This document shows, in pieces, positions 35,897 through 44,478 of a stretch of DNA of 64,000 nt. The notes beneath the pieces were generated by a model. It saw only the letters and a list, made by a program, of their open reading frames with translations, was not told the origin of the DNA and made no database searches. The position numbers and the translations under genes were made by a program. This DNA is from Thermoplasma acidophilum DSM 1728 (GTDB taxonomy: Archaea > Thermoplasmatota > Thermoplasmata > Thermoplasmatales > Thermoplasmataceae), in the NCBI RefSeq assembly GCF_000195915.1, contig NC_002578.1:620001-684000 (forward strand). The letters are read 5' to 3'. Positions within the stretch are counted from its first letter, which is position 1. Every line of letters begins with the position of its first letter.

Positions 35897-36327
35897 CGTC
35901 CAGGACTTCTACAGAGGAGCAGTGGATATGTTCCTTGAACCTTTAAAGCCTCATCAAGGATCGTGGTGATTGGTAGGGTGGAAGGGACCCTGTGGAAAAT
36001 TCTTTAACTGGTATCACCAAGATGCTTGGATTCCAGGCTGTCCTAATCGATCCTAATCTAAGGCTGAAGTATCACCCGGATTCCTTGATAGATCCGAACA
36101 TGGAAGACATAGATAGGTTTCAGTTCGGTTTGTACAATCTCGTCGTTGCCATGACGAAGGGTGAAAAGATCTTGATGTTTTGAGATTGCTGGCCAGGGCC
36201 CAGGTGCGGTATGGAGGAATGATGGCCAGCAGAAACAGGTTTTCTAAAAATAGAGAGATCGTGTTGAGGTATGATGTGCTAGAAAGCTTTCTGAATTCAA
36301 TTCATTCGCCCATTTGTATTGACAATA
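35889..36327 (+). pseudogene. Decayed XdhC-like molybdenum hydroxylase maturation gene
   Basis: Fragments in different frames give, in XdhC order: 'VDMFLEPLKP', 'SRIVVIGRVEGTLWKI', 'GITKMLGFQAVLIDPNLRL', 'DRFQFGLYNLVVAMTKG', then (frame change near 36170) 'RYGGMMASRNRFSKNRE' and 'LESFLNSIHSPICID'. The last two are the typical XdhC C-terminal motifs. At least three frameshifts are needed. The gene breaks off 7 bases before the 3' end of a tRNA-Leu gene on the other strand. XdhC delivers the sulfurated molybdenum cofactor to xanthine/CO dehydrogenase-type enzymes. Clear pseudogene. Confidence 0.8.
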
Positions 36328-36333
36328 GAAGTG

Positions 36334-36418
36334 TGCGGAGGGAGGGATTTGAACCCTCGAACCCCTTCGGGAATGGACCCTAAATCCATCGCCTTTGGCC
36401 AGTCTCGACAACCTCCGC
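36334..36418 (-). tRNA. tRNA-Leu (UAG anticodon)
   Basis: 85 bases with a 7-base acceptor stem GCGGAGG/CCTCCGC, discriminator A, long variable arm (TCCCGAAGGGGTTC region) typical of class II tRNAs, T-loop TTCAAAT and anticodon loop TTTAGGG. The anticodon UAG is at 36380-36382 (minus strand). CCA is not encoded and no intron is seen. It differs from the tRNA at 49964 by one base, the anticodon wobble position. Confidence 0.97.
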
Positions 36419-36499
36419 TTTTGTCATAGTATTGACGCGGTGGAAATTGAGCTGCTACATATAAAAGTTAGCTATCAATCAGATTTTCTGTGAACATTT

Positions 36500-36740
36500 T
36501 ATAAGAAAGTTAGAGGTTTGAGGGAAGCATTAAAACTCCGATCTTTAGGGAGGAAATACACGGACTTCCCCCTCCAATAGAGAAGTTCGTAGTTATTTTA
36601 CATATATTTTGGTAGAAGTAGGGTTAACGCGATCCTAACTAACACCTGTGGAAATCGGCATCTAGAACTGTATATATACGTACAAACAGAAGGCGATCTA
36701 TGAATCAGGAAGCTTCGATGCTTCAGCAGACGGGTATCTT
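36500..36740 (+). repeat. TnpB-tail relic, copy 1 (IS605-family 3' end, possible omega-RNA region)
   Basis: The first 81 bases are almost identical to copy 3 (58049-58126): two substitutions and a 3-base length difference. They fold into a hairpin with GGGAAG/CTTCCC outer arms and CTCC/GGAG inside. The remainder aligns with copies 2 and 3 and encodes, with stops, remnants of the tail of OrfB/TnpB proteins ('LTNTCGNRH' for the usual 'RT-ACGD'), ending in AGGAAGCTTCGATGCTTCAG. It lies 82 bases from the 5' end of tRNA-Leu(UAG). No transposase core is present. Confidence 0.6.
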
Positions 36741-36787
36741 AGTGGATTCAATAAATCACTTTTTTAATGTGTCTGCTATACTAAAAT

Positions 36788-37153
36788 ATGGACAGTTTGG
36801 ATGCGTATCTGGATTATATTTCAGGTATTTGGTCAAAAATAGACAAGAAATTTCACGATCAGGACATATCAGCTAAGGTGGCGATCCTACAGCTGGTTGC
36901 AAGGCCGTATTACTACTGGATACAGGAGAACCCAGCACAGGAAAAGCCTGTCGTTGAAGAATCTCAACCAAGAAAACAGGATAACCTTCGGGAAATAACT
37001 TCGAAGTATGGCGATGCACTTCAGGTTGACAGCGATACCGTGAAGATCGTAAAAAGGCTCAACACGGATGAATTCAACAAGCTCAAAGAAGACCTAAGGC
37101 AGTTGGGATTCCTTTACGACGCACAGCTAAGGGGTTTCAAGAAGAAACAGTGA
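36788..37153 (+). CDS. Hypothetical protein, 121 aa
   Basis: Not recognised. The N-terminal ~50 residues are helical ('YLDYISGIWSKIDKKFHDQD'), then a Gln/Glu/Pro-rich linker ('QENPAQEKPVVEESQPRKQ'), then a small alpha-beta region ('VKIVKRLNTDEFNKLKEDLR', 'LGFLYDAQLRGFKKK'). No membrane segment. It ends 5 bases before the histidine phosphatase start, so the two are likely one operon. Confidence 0.6.
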   Translation: MDSLDAYLDYISGIWSKIDKKFHDQDISAKVAILQLVARPYYYWIQENPAQEKPVVEESQPRKQDNLREITSKYGDALQVDSDTVKIVKRLNTDEFNKLKEDLRQLGFLYDAQLRGFKKKQ

Positions 37154-37158
37154 TGTGA

Positions 37159-37731
37159 ATGGCATACATCTATCTCATGCGGCATGCGAAGACGGTGATG
37201 AACATAGAGGGGAGATGGCAAGGTATAAACGACAGCGACATTCCGGAGGAGAGTCTGAGGCATTTCGAAGAACGAATACGGTTCTTGGCCGGCAAGAATA
37301 TAAAAGCGATATACTCCAGCTGTCTCGTCAGATCAATAAAATCAGCTACGGTTGCCGCTTCGATTCTTGGAATAGATCATATAGAAACTGTAAGGGGCTT
37401 TAATGAGCGGGATCTTGGACTGATGGAAGGCAAGACAAACGATGAAATAAGGGAGAAATTTGGAATAACGGATATTTACATAGCATCTAGAGCGATAGAA
37501 AGCATTCCCATGGTGGAGCCATGGCCAAAATTCGTTGGTAGAGTTATGGCCACACTCCAAGCATTCAGCGGTAGAGACGGCTCCTTAGTGATAACGCATG
37601 GTGGAGTTATGAGGGCCATATACAATACGTTAACAGGTAGCAATGAACGCAGAGTCATTTTTGATAACGGTTATATTCTTAAGCTTGAATTCTCTGGTTC
37701 TTGGAGAATATCGGAGATAATTGGCCAGTAG
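37159..37731 (+). CDS. Histidine phosphatase (phosphoglycerate mutase-like)
   Basis: This 190-residue protein has 'YLMRHAKTVMNIEGRWQG' (catalytic RHxK/T), the acidic 'NERDLGLMEGKTNDEI' region and 'LVITHGGVMRAIYN' with the second histidine. This branch covers cofactor-dependent phosphoglycerate mutases and small-molecule phosphatases (for example alpha-ribazole phosphatase-like). Substrate not determinable from sequence. Operon partner is the preceding unknown. Confidence 0.85.
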   Translation: MAYIYLMRHAKTVMNIEGRWQGINDSDIPEESLRHFEERIRFLAGKNIKAIYSSCLVRSIKSATVAASILGIDHIETVRGFNERDLGLMEGKTNDEIREKFGITDIYIASRAIESIPMVEPWPKFVGRVMATLQAFSGRDGSLVITHGGVMRAIYNTLTGSNERRVIFDNGYILKLEFSGSWRISEIIGQ

Positions 37732-37995
37732 CTTCTAACTATTTTTAAAAAGGAACAAGTGATAATATGTATTGCATTCGAATATTTAAACGAATCGAAA
37801 GATTTATTTATAATCTATTCAAATTTGATATGCAATTTATAAGTCAATCAATAATAAAGTTTAATTTACTTATTCGGTTATTACTCAAAATTTAATACAG
37901 TTTTTCGGACGATCTATAAATAAATAACTTATGAAAAGTATAGATATAACCACGAATAATTAAATATTCTAGTGGGAAATTTCCAATTGATAGAA

Positions 37996-38559
37996 ATGTA
38001 TGAGATTAGGTTCCACGGAAGAGGTGGTCAGGGCGCTGTGACTGCCAGCAGGATACTGGCTGCAGCCGCCTTTGCCGAGGGCAAGTACGTTGTGTCCTTC
38101 CCATTCTTCGGTACGGAGAGGAGAGGCGCACCTGTTACCGCCTTCACGAGGATAGATGATTCAGAGATCTATCTGAAGAGCCAGATTTACAACCCTGACA
38201 TCGTTGTTGTCCTGGACACATACGTTCTGAGAACCTCGAACGTCATGGAGGGGCTGAAGGAAAACGGAACTGTCATAATAAACTCACCCAGAGATCCTGC
38301 CGATTTTAACCTGGACGCCAATGTTGCAACCGTGGATGCAGTTGCGATAGCCGTCAAGCATGGGCTTGGAAGCAGGGCGAATCCGGTCATAAATACTTCA
38401 ATGCTGGGTGCGTTCTCAAGGGTCACCGGAATAGTATCCCTTGAGAGTGTGCTGGAAGCCACGAGGCAGAACGTGCCGGCAAAGGTGAAGGAGAACATGG
38501 ATGCTGTGAAGGAAGCCTACGATTCAGTTAAGATTCTGAAGAGGGAGGAGATAAGGTGA
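37996..38559 (+). CDS. porG: Pyruvate:ferredoxin oxidoreductase, gamma subunit
   Basis: From the ATG at 37996 (187 residues; an upstream GTG at 37972 would add eight) the protein reads 'MYEIRFHGRGGQGAVTASR', then 'FPFFGTERRGAPVTAF', the signature of the gamma chain. Together with delta, alpha and beta it oxidises pyruvate (or another 2-oxoacid) to acetyl-CoA, CO2 and reduced ferredoxin. It is the first gene of a four-gene operon. The 240 bases before it are very AT-rich. Confidence 0.93.
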   Translation: MYEIRFHGRGGQGAVTASRILAAAAFAEGKYVVSFPFFGTERRGAPVTAFTRIDDSEIYLKSQIYNPDIVVVLDTYVLRTSNVMEGLKENGTVIINSPRDPADFNLDANVATVDAVAIAVKHGLGSRANPVINTSMLGAFSRVTGIVSLESVLEATRQNVPAKVKENMDAVKEAYDSVKILKREEIR

Positions 38560-38564
38560 TTTAA

Positions 38565-38855
38565 ATGGTGCTTGTACCCGTGTCAACGGTTTCAACGAGG
38601 AATCATCTAACGGACAGCTGGCGCATACAGAGGCCAACCATACAGTACGATAAATGCATAAGATGCATGATCTGCTGGAAGTACTGCCCTGATAACGCCA
38701 TAAATATAGAAAATGGGAATAAAGAGGCTCCAAACGAAAGGATTGCAAAGATGGAGTATCCTGTGATAGACTACAATTTCTGCAAGGGTTGTGGCATATG
38801 CGCCAATGAATGCCCTGAAAAATGCATAGATATGGAATTCGAGGTGATAGAATGA
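38565..38855 (+). CDS. porD: Pyruvate:ferredoxin oxidoreductase, delta subunit (2[4Fe-4S] ferredoxin)
   Basis: This 96-residue protein has two CxxCxxCxxxCP clusters: 'CIRCMICWKYCPDNAI' and 'CKGCGICANECPEKCI', each binding one [4Fe-4S] centre. It passes electrons from the catalytic subunits to free ferredoxin. It starts 5 bases after porG; its stop overlaps the porA start. Confidence 0.95.
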   Translation: MVLVPVSTVSTRNHLTDSWRIQRPTIQYDKCIRCMICWKYCPDNAINIENGNKEAPNERIAKMEYPVIDYNFCKGCGICANECPEKCIDMEFEVIE

Positions 38856-40030
38856 AGTCCGTCAATGAATTCAGGACCATAATGACAGGCAACGACGCTG
38901 TTGCCTACGGCGCCAAGCTTGCACGTGTCAAATTCATCTCAGCTTATCCTATAACGCCGCAGACGACCATTGTTGAGAAGCTGGCGAGCATGATCGCAAA
39001 CGATGAGCTGGATGCAAAATACGTAGAGGTGGAAAGCGAACATAGTGCACTTGCTGCGGTGTTTGCATCGGAGCTTACCGGTGTGAGATCATACACGGCG
39101 ACGAGCTCACATGGCCTGCTTTACATGCACGAGATGCTCCACTGGGTCGCTGGGCAGCGTCTTCCGATTGTTATGAGCGTGGTCAACAGGGCAATTGGCC
39201 CACCATGGAATATCTGGGCAGACCAGAGTGATACCATAAACCAGAGGGACACCGGCTGGATGCAAGTATACAGCGAATCCAACCAGGAGGCCATGGATAC
39301 CATAATCATGGGATACAAGATAGCTGAAAATTCCGGCGTGATGCTTCCACTGATGTCCATGGAGGATGCATTCATACTTTCCCATACATCTGAGCCTGTT
39401 ACGATGAGGGATCAGGATCTAGTGAATGAATATCTGCCAGATCTGGATCTTAAATTCAGAATAGACCCAGAGAATCCAATGGGCTATGGTTCATACGATA
39501 CGCCGGATGGATCGTTCATGGAGTTCAAGAAGGACATGATCGATTCCATGAACAATGCGAGGAAGGTGATCAAAGAGGAAACACAGAAATTCAACGAAAT
39601 GTTCGAGACAAACTATGGAGCCCTCATTGAAAGGTACAGGATGGATGACGCAGACTACGCCATCATAGCGATGGGTACGGTTGCCTCAACGGCCAGGTTT
39701 GTCATCGACAGGCTTAGGGAGAATGGCCTCAACATAGGCCTGATACGCATAAGGTATTTCAGGCCGTTCCCGTACGATGAGATCCTCGAAGACCTTAAGA
39801 ACGTTAAATCTGCAGGCGTGATAGACAGATCGGTAAGCTTCGGCTTAGCTGGAGTTACGTATTCAGAGGTTATCTCCGGTCTCTACGGAAGAATCAACAT
39901 CCCAGTTTCCAGCTTCATAGTCGGAATCGGAGGAAGGGATGTCAGGATAGAGGACATCGAGAGCATCGCCGAGACGATAAGGAATGGATCCACCGGGACA
40001 CACTGGATAAACGTAAAGAGGGTGGTCTAA
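38852..40030 (+). CDS. porA: Pyruvate:ferredoxin oxidoreductase, alpha subunit
   Basis: From the ATG at 38852, which overlaps the porD stop (ATGA), the product is about 392 residues. Family marks are 'GNDAVAYGAKLARVKFISAY' followed by 'PITPQTTIVE', 'EVESEHSALAAVFASELTG', and 'YTATSSHGLLYMHEML'. The alpha chain forms part of the thiamine diphosphate site and binds the 2-oxoacid. An alternative start at 38822 would add ten residues overlapping porD and is less likely. Confidence 0.95.
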   Translation: MKSVNEFRTIMTGNDAVAYGAKLARVKFISAYPITPQTTIVEKLASMIANDELDAKYVEVESEHSALAAVFASELTGVRSYTATSSHGLLYMHEMLHWVAGQRLPIVMSVVNRAIGPPWNIWADQSDTINQRDTGWMQVYSESNQEAMDTIIMGYKIAENSGVMLPLMSMEDAFILSHTSEPVTMRDQDLVNEYLPDLDLKFRIDPENPMGYGSYDTPDGSFMEFKKDMIDSMNNARKVIKEETQKFNEMFETNYGALIERYRMDDADYAIIAMGTVASTARFVIDRLRENGLNIGLIRIRYFRPFPYDEILEDLKNVKSAGVIDRSVSFGLAGVTYSEVISGLYGRINIPVSSFIVGIGGRDVRIEDIESIAETIRNGSTGTHWINVKRVV

Positions 40031-40933
40031 ATGCCGACATCGATACCAAAGGAAGAGCTCATGGCGCCAGGGCACACGGCCTGCCATGGTTGCGGTGCAA
40101 CGCTCGCCATGAGATATGTGCTGAAAGCTCTTGGAGAGAAGACGGTTGTATCTGTTCCAGCTTCTTGCTGGGCGGTCATCCCGGGGGCAATGCCCTTCAG
40201 GACGCTTGATGTGCCGATGGTTTATACACCATTTGCAGCCACAGGTGCAAGCATATCCGGGCTCAGGGAGGGCCTGGATATACAGGGGAAGAGCGATTAC
40301 AACGTGGTCGGGTTTGCAGGAGACGGCGGTACCGCTGATATCGGCCTGCAGGGCCTCAGCGGTGCAATGGAACGCGGCCACAACGTCTTCTACATAATGT
40401 ACGATAACGAGGGCTATATGAACACAGGCGTGCAGAGGTCTGGAAGCACGCCTTACGGTGCGAGAACAACTACAACGCCCGTTGGAAAGGAGAGGGATTT
40501 CAAGAAGGAAAATAAGAAGATTGTCGCGGACATGATGATAGCGCAGAATGTCCCATATGTTGCAACGGCAACCGTCGCCTACCCTGAGGATCTGATAAAG
40601 AAGATCGAGCATGCGAAAGCAGTCCATGGTCCAAAGTTCATACAGATACTCGCCCCATGCCCGACTGGATGGTACTACCCACCTGAAAAGACCATAGAGA
40701 TCTCCAGGCTGGCGGTCCAATCCAGGATGTTCCCGCTGTATGAATTCATAGAAGGTCGCTTTTACCTGAACAAGAGCTTCAAGCCAATCGACGTGTCTGA
40801 ATACGTCAAGGCCCAGGACAGATTCAAGCATCTGAATGAAGGCGAGATCGAGAATCTCAGGAGATACGTGGAGGAGAGGTGGAATCAGCTCCTGGAATGG
40901 GAAAAACTATACGCAGGCCCAGTCAAGGCCTGA
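40031..40933 (+). CDS. porB: Pyruvate:ferredoxin oxidoreductase, beta subunit
   Basis: This 300-residue protein has 'GHTACHGCGATLAMRYVLKA' (cluster cysteines), 'FAGDGGTADIGLQGLSGAME' with 'IMYDNEGYMNTGVQRSG' (the GDG...N thiamine diphosphate motif) and 'APCPTGWYYPPEKT'. It binds thiamine diphosphate and one [4Fe-4S] cluster. It starts directly after porA and ends the porGDAB operon. The subunit order gamma-delta-alpha-beta is the standard archaeal one. Confidence 0.95.
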   Translation: MPTSIPKEELMAPGHTACHGCGATLAMRYVLKALGEKTVVSVPASCWAVIPGAMPFRTLDVPMVYTPFAATGASISGLREGLDIQGKSDYNVVGFAGDGGTADIGLQGLSGAMERGHNVFYIMYDNEGYMNTGVQRSGSTPYGARTTTTPVGKERDFKKENKKIVADMMIAQNVPYVATATVAYPEDLIKKIEHAKAVHGPKFIQILAPCPTGWYYPPEKTIEISRLAVQSRMFPLYEFIEGRFYLNKSFKPIDVSEYVKAQDRFKHLNEGEIENLRRYVEERWNQLLEWEKLYAGPVKA

Positions 40934-40951
40934 TTTTTTCACATTATTTTT

Positions 40952-41509
40952 TTAATTTTTGCGGAAAAGCAGACCGTAATGGTGGGCACCAGCTTCTATC
41001 TCTTTCACTATGTCGAAATTATGCGATGATATGAGCAGAAGGGCATCCTTCCTGTCGATCCTTATATCCACTGGAGGGCCGTGTGTGGTTTCGTCCTTCT
41101 TCCAGTCTATATCAACGAGATAGCCACCATCCCTGAGTATGCGATATATTTCGCCTAGAACAGCATCTCTGTCGTCGAAATCGTGAAATGCGTTGGCTAT
41201 GAACACAAGATCAACGGTGCCGTCCGGAATTGGGATATTTTCGGCCCTGGCCTTCACTGGGATTATATTGGAATGCCCATCGATCCTCTCTTTTAGTATC
41301 TCTATCATTTCATCCGAAGCGTCAACCGCATACACCTTGCCGTCCGTTCTGCTGGCCAATGGCAGGGTGAAGAATCCTGGGCCACACCCGAGATCAACTA
41401 TATCGAAACCAGGAGAAATGGGAAGCTGATCAACTATCCTGTCCGGATCTTGCCATTCCTTCCTGTACATAGATATCATGAATTCAGCATGGTTCTTTCC
41501 AAAGTGCAA
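40952..41509 (-). CDS. SAM-dependent methyltransferase, class I (type 11)
   Basis: This 185-residue protein has motif I 'IVDLGCGPGFFTLPLA', the acidic 'VYAVDASDEM' that binds the SAM ribose, 'VDLVFIANAFHDFDDRDAVL' and 'LRDGGYLVDIDWK'. It resembles UbiE/MenG-like methyltransferases. Substrate unknown. It is convergent with porB and divergent from the radical SAM gene. Confidence 0.85.
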   Translation of the reverse strand: MHFGKNHAEFMISMYRKEWQDPDRIVDQLPISPGFDIVDLGCGPGFFTLPLASRTDGKVYAVDASDEMIEILKERIDGHSNIIPVKARAENIPIPDGTVDLVFIANAFHDFDDRDAVLGEIYRILRDGGYLVDIDWKKDETTHGPPVDIRIDRKDALLLISSHNFDIVKEIEAGAHHYGLLFRKN

Positions 41510-41622
41510 CGATACACCTAAGCTTCCATTCTTAAAGAGTATAAATAACTTATCTATGGATCGTCTTCGCTTCGATCATCGCGTTATAACTGAAAATGGG
41601 AACAAGCAACCACTGGTTATGG

Positions 41623-41630
41623 TTATAAAC
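41623..41630 (+). promoter_or_regulatory. TATA-like box of the radical SAM gene
   Basis: TTATAAAC lies 20-25 bases before the ATG triplets at 41646, 41652 and 41655. It indicates a leaderless start there rather than at the upstream in-frame ATG at 41556 or further upstream. Confidence 0.45.
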
Positions 41631-41645
41631 CTATCATCGATATCG

Positions 41646-42761
41646 ATGGCAATGATGAGTTATGATTTCAATTCAAAACCACTCCTCATATTCTGGGAAA
41701 CCACTAAGGCATGCGGCCTGAAATGCGAGCACTGCCGCGCCTCGGCCATACTGGATGCGCTTCCAGGTGAGATGACCTTCGATCAGTCAATAAATTTTCT
41801 CTCGCACATAAAAGAGTTCGGAAAGCCTTATCCTATAGTCATCTTAACCGGAGGAGATATGCTTAGAAAACACAGAATATGGGACATCATGGATTACCTG
41901 AGATCTCAGGAGATACCTTTTTCGGTCAGCCCTGCGGTCACGGATCTCCTCACGCATGAGGCCATCTTGAAATTCAAGGAATTCGGCGTTTCATCTGTTT
42001 CTATAAGTCTTGACGGAATGAGAGAGGTGCATGAGAAGGTACGGGGTGTAGCAGGCGTATACGATGATACAGTTAAAGCAATAGAAGATCTAATCTCCAC
42101 CGGTATCTCAATGCAGATCAACACCGTTGTGATGAGGAGCACCGTGCATGATCTGCCCCATGTGCTCAAACTTATAATCGATAAGGGTGTAAAGGTCTGG
42201 GAGGTCTTCTTTCTCATAAAGACGGGCAGAGGCATAGATCGCGAAGACCTTTCACCGGAAGAATACGAAAATGTGAACAAATTCCTGCTCTTTGCCACTG
42301 GCTACGGCATAAGGATAAGGACGGTGGAAAGCCCGATATATAGAAGAATAACCATGCAGTACGGCAAAAACGGTTTGATCAAAGGCGGGCGCCTCTTTGA
42401 TGAGCTCAGGGAGGAAACAGTAAGCCTGATCGGCAACCCGTCAAAGGAATATGCAAGTTCGGTGATACCAACAAGAGACGGCTTCGGCATAATATTCGTG
42501 GGCCATGATGGAGAGGTGTATCCAAGCGGGTTCCTGCCTTACAGCGTTGGAAACGTGAAGGATCGGAGCATAGTGGACATCTATAGGAACAGCGATCTCC
42601 TCAACAGTATAAGGAACCCAGATAATCTCCACGGCAAATGCGGACTCTGCGAGTACAGAAAGGTCTGCGGCGGATCTAGGGCACGGGCTTTCGCATACAC
42701 AGGCGATCCGTTTGGAACGGATCCTAGCTGCATATACGAGCCAAGCGCTGTTCCAGAATAG
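41646..42761 (+). CDS. Radical SAM protein with SPASM-like C-terminus (AhbD/NirJ/PqqE type)
   Basis: About 371 residues. The cluster motif is 'TTKACGLKCEHCRASA' (CxxxCxxC), then 'VILTGGDMLRKH' (GGE-like) and 'SVSISLDGMREVHEKVRG'. The C-terminal 'CGLCEYRKVCGGSRARAFAY' and a last Cys ('PSCIYEP') would hold auxiliary [4Fe-4S] clusters. Relatives act in haem synthesis (decarboxylation in AhbD), haem d1 synthesis or peptide modification. The 'DPSC' ending is frequent in AhbD-like enzymes, but no haem genes are nearby. Exact substrate open. Confidence 0.75.
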   Translation: MAMMSYDFNSKPLLIFWETTKACGLKCEHCRASAILDALPGEMTFDQSINFLSHIKEFGKPYPIVILTGGDMLRKHRIWDIMDYLRSQEIPFSVSPAVTDLLTHEAILKFKEFGVSSVSISLDGMREVHEKVRGVAGVYDDTVKAIEDLISTGISMQINTVVMRSTVHDLPHVLKLIIDKGVKVWEVFFLIKTGRGIDREDLSPEEYENVNKFLLFATGYGIRIRTVESPIYRRITMQYGKNGLIKGGRLFDELREETVSLIGNPSKEYASSVIPTRDGFGIIFVGHDGEVYPSGFLPYSVGNVKDRSIVDIYRNSDLLNSIRNPDNLHGKCGLCEYRKVCGGSRARAFAYTGDPFGTDPSCIYEPSAVPE

Positions 42762-42775
42762 GATGGAAATAGGAA

Positions 42776-43213
42776 TCACTGGCACAGGACGGAAGACAGG
42801 CACTTTACGGACCTGTCTATGTTAGCCTGTGTTACGTCCCTTATCTTTTCTTCGCCCATCATCTTGATGAGTATGCCATAATTCACATCTATTTTCCAGA
42901 TCAATTCTCCTCCATTTACGGATATGAACAGATCGAACGATATCGAGGAACCTGCTATCCTCCCCTTGCCTTGCACATGAATCGTGCGATTTTCCGAATC
43001 CAGGTATGAGAATGCTAACTTTCCAGATATCTTGCTAAGGTACGATGATCCCATCGATGATACGTCCAGCCTGACCTTGCAACTGTACCCATCATCATTC
43101 CTTTCAAATGAACTGACCCCGGGCAGGCAGGGGCCTAGCTTTTCCGGATCATGGAGCATCTGCAGTGCAGCCTCATCCTGTACGCCTATTCTGAACTTTC
43201 CAGAGTATATCAT
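42776..43213 (-). CDS. CoxG-like protein (SRPBCC fold)
   Basis: This 145-residue protein has the CoxG outline: 'GKFRIGVQDEAALQMLHDPE', 'LGPCLPGVSSFERNDDGY' and 'GSSISFDLFISV'. CoxG (CO dehydrogenase subunit G family) proteins bind small hydrophobic ligands or membranes and are usually next to molybdenum hydroxylase genes. Here it is the last gene of a glycerophosphodiester operon, overlapping the dehydrogenase gene by 4 bases, which is unusual. A related decayed copy lies at 35.6 kb. Confidence 0.7.
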   Translation of the reverse strand: MIYSGKFRIGVQDEAALQMLHDPEKLGPCLPGVSSFERNDDGYSCKVRLDVSSMGSSYLSKISGKLAFSYLDSENRTIHVQGKGRIAGSSISFDLFISVNGGELIWKIDVNYGILIKMMGEEKIRDVTQANIDRSVKCLSSVLCQ

Positions 43214-44478
43214 TGTTTACCACCTATTATGGATGATATCGCATATGCCTCGGCTATGCCGGCGTACTCCTCATCTATTGTGCCCCTCCTTTCAAGTGCC
43301 CGTGAGATGATCGGATCCGATGCATAACGTTTCTCGAAGGCTTCCAGCGTCGCATCCAGATCCGGATCCTTTAGATCGATCACCGTTCCGAAGTGATGCA
43401 TGACTCTCTTCGCTATCTCCTCGCCAACCAAACGCCCGGTGGTAAACTTTCCACCGACAACGCTCAGCAGAGTATCATCAAGATCCTCCTCGCCAACTAT
43501 CCTGAAGCTCCTGCTGGCGGTCCTTGCGTCTTCGCCCGCGTCCTCTATGAGTGGTCTAACTGAATAGTAGTAACGCTTGATCGGCATGATCTTAACGGCC
43601 GGTACGAGTTCAGACATGTCATCGATCATCATCTGCATATCCTCTGGTTCAGGCCTGAAGCTGTCCGGGTCCTCAACAACCACGGCAGAGGTTCCCAGTA
43701 TTGAATTGCTCCAGTATGGGAGGAGTATGTCTGCATCTGATGGTTCGCGCATCCTGTTCAGTATAGCTGTGGAAACGCGTCCTTCAAGAACAACCATGAT
43801 GCCGGCAGATGGCATAACTGGGGTCTGCTTGAGCCCAGATCTTTCAAGTATCTTTCCGGAAAAAGGGCCTGTCGCATTGACAACCGCGTCGAATTTTTCG
43901 CTGATCTCCTTGCCGGATCTTTCATACTCTATCCCGGTCACGGAATTACCCTCGATGTCGATTTTCTTCACATCAGAGTATGTCCTGATCTTGGTGCCCA
44001 TCAGATGCGCAGCTGCGGCCACTGATACCACGAACTCGTAGGATCTTATCACCTTGTCTGGAACACGCATGGCCCTTCTGGCGTTCTTCAGCTGTGGGTT
44101 GTCCCTGGCGAATTCCTCTATCGGAATCTCAGATATGTCTATGCCAGCCCTCCTGCAGGCATCAAATAGCACGTCTCCAAACTCAGCTTCGTCATCGTTT
44201 GCCGCCAAGAAATATCCACCGGTATTCTCAACGTATCTGTGCCCTATATTGCTTATTCTCCTGTTTTCAACTATGCATTCACGGGCAGATACCTCATCGT
44301 TTGTTGCGTACCGCGCACCGCTGTGCAGCATACCATGAAACCTTCCGGATGTACCGGAATCTATGTCTCCCCTTTCGAAAACTGTAACATCGTATCCAGC
44401 ATACGCAAGGTAATATGCTGCGAATATTCCATTGATTCCTGCTCCGATTACGGCTATTTTCTCAGACATTGACATCAC
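43210..44478 (-). CDS. Glycerol-3-phosphate dehydrogenase, FAD-dependent (GlpA/GlpD family)
   Basis: This 422-residue flavoprotein has an N-terminal FAD site 'IAVIGAGINGIFAAYYLAYA' and 'VFERGDIDSGTSGRFHGMLH', then 'NATGPFSGKI' and a C-terminal 'SVVGGKFTTGRLVGEEIAKR'. It oxidises sn-glycerol 3-phosphate to dihydroxyacetone phosphate, passing electrons to the membrane quinone pool. Archaeal lipids use glycerol 1-phosphate, so this enzyme likely serves breakdown of scavenged G3P. The upstream phosphodiesterase, overlapping by 4 bases, would make its substrate. Confidence 0.88.
   Translation of the reverse strand: MMSMSEKIAVIGAGINGIFAAYYLAYAGYDVTVFERGDIDSGTSGRFHGMLHSGARYATNDEVSARECIVENRRISNIGHRYVENTGGYFLAANDDEAEFGDVLFDACRRAGIDISEIPIEEFARDNPQLKNARRAMRVPDKVIRSYEFVVSVAAAAHLMGTKIRTYSDVKKIDIEGNSVTGIEYERSGKEISEKFDAVVNATGPFSGKILERSGLKQTPVMPSAGIMVVLEGRVSTAILNRMREPSDADILLPYWSNSILGTSAVVVEDPDSFRPEPEDMQMMIDDMSELVPAVKIMPIKRYYYSVRPLIEDAGEDARTASRSFRIVGEEDLDDTLLSVVGGKFTTGRLVGEEIAKRVMHHFGTVIDLKDPDLDATLEAFEKRYASDPIISRALERRGTIDEEYAGIAEAYAISSIIGGKQ

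Noticed and set aside
39863-40831. A 322-codon open frame on the minus strand opposite porA/porB
   Set aside because: It lies antisense to two strongly conserved genes. Its product is rich in Cys, His and Arg with no recognisable motif, as expected of a complementary-strand shadow of a GC-richer coding region.
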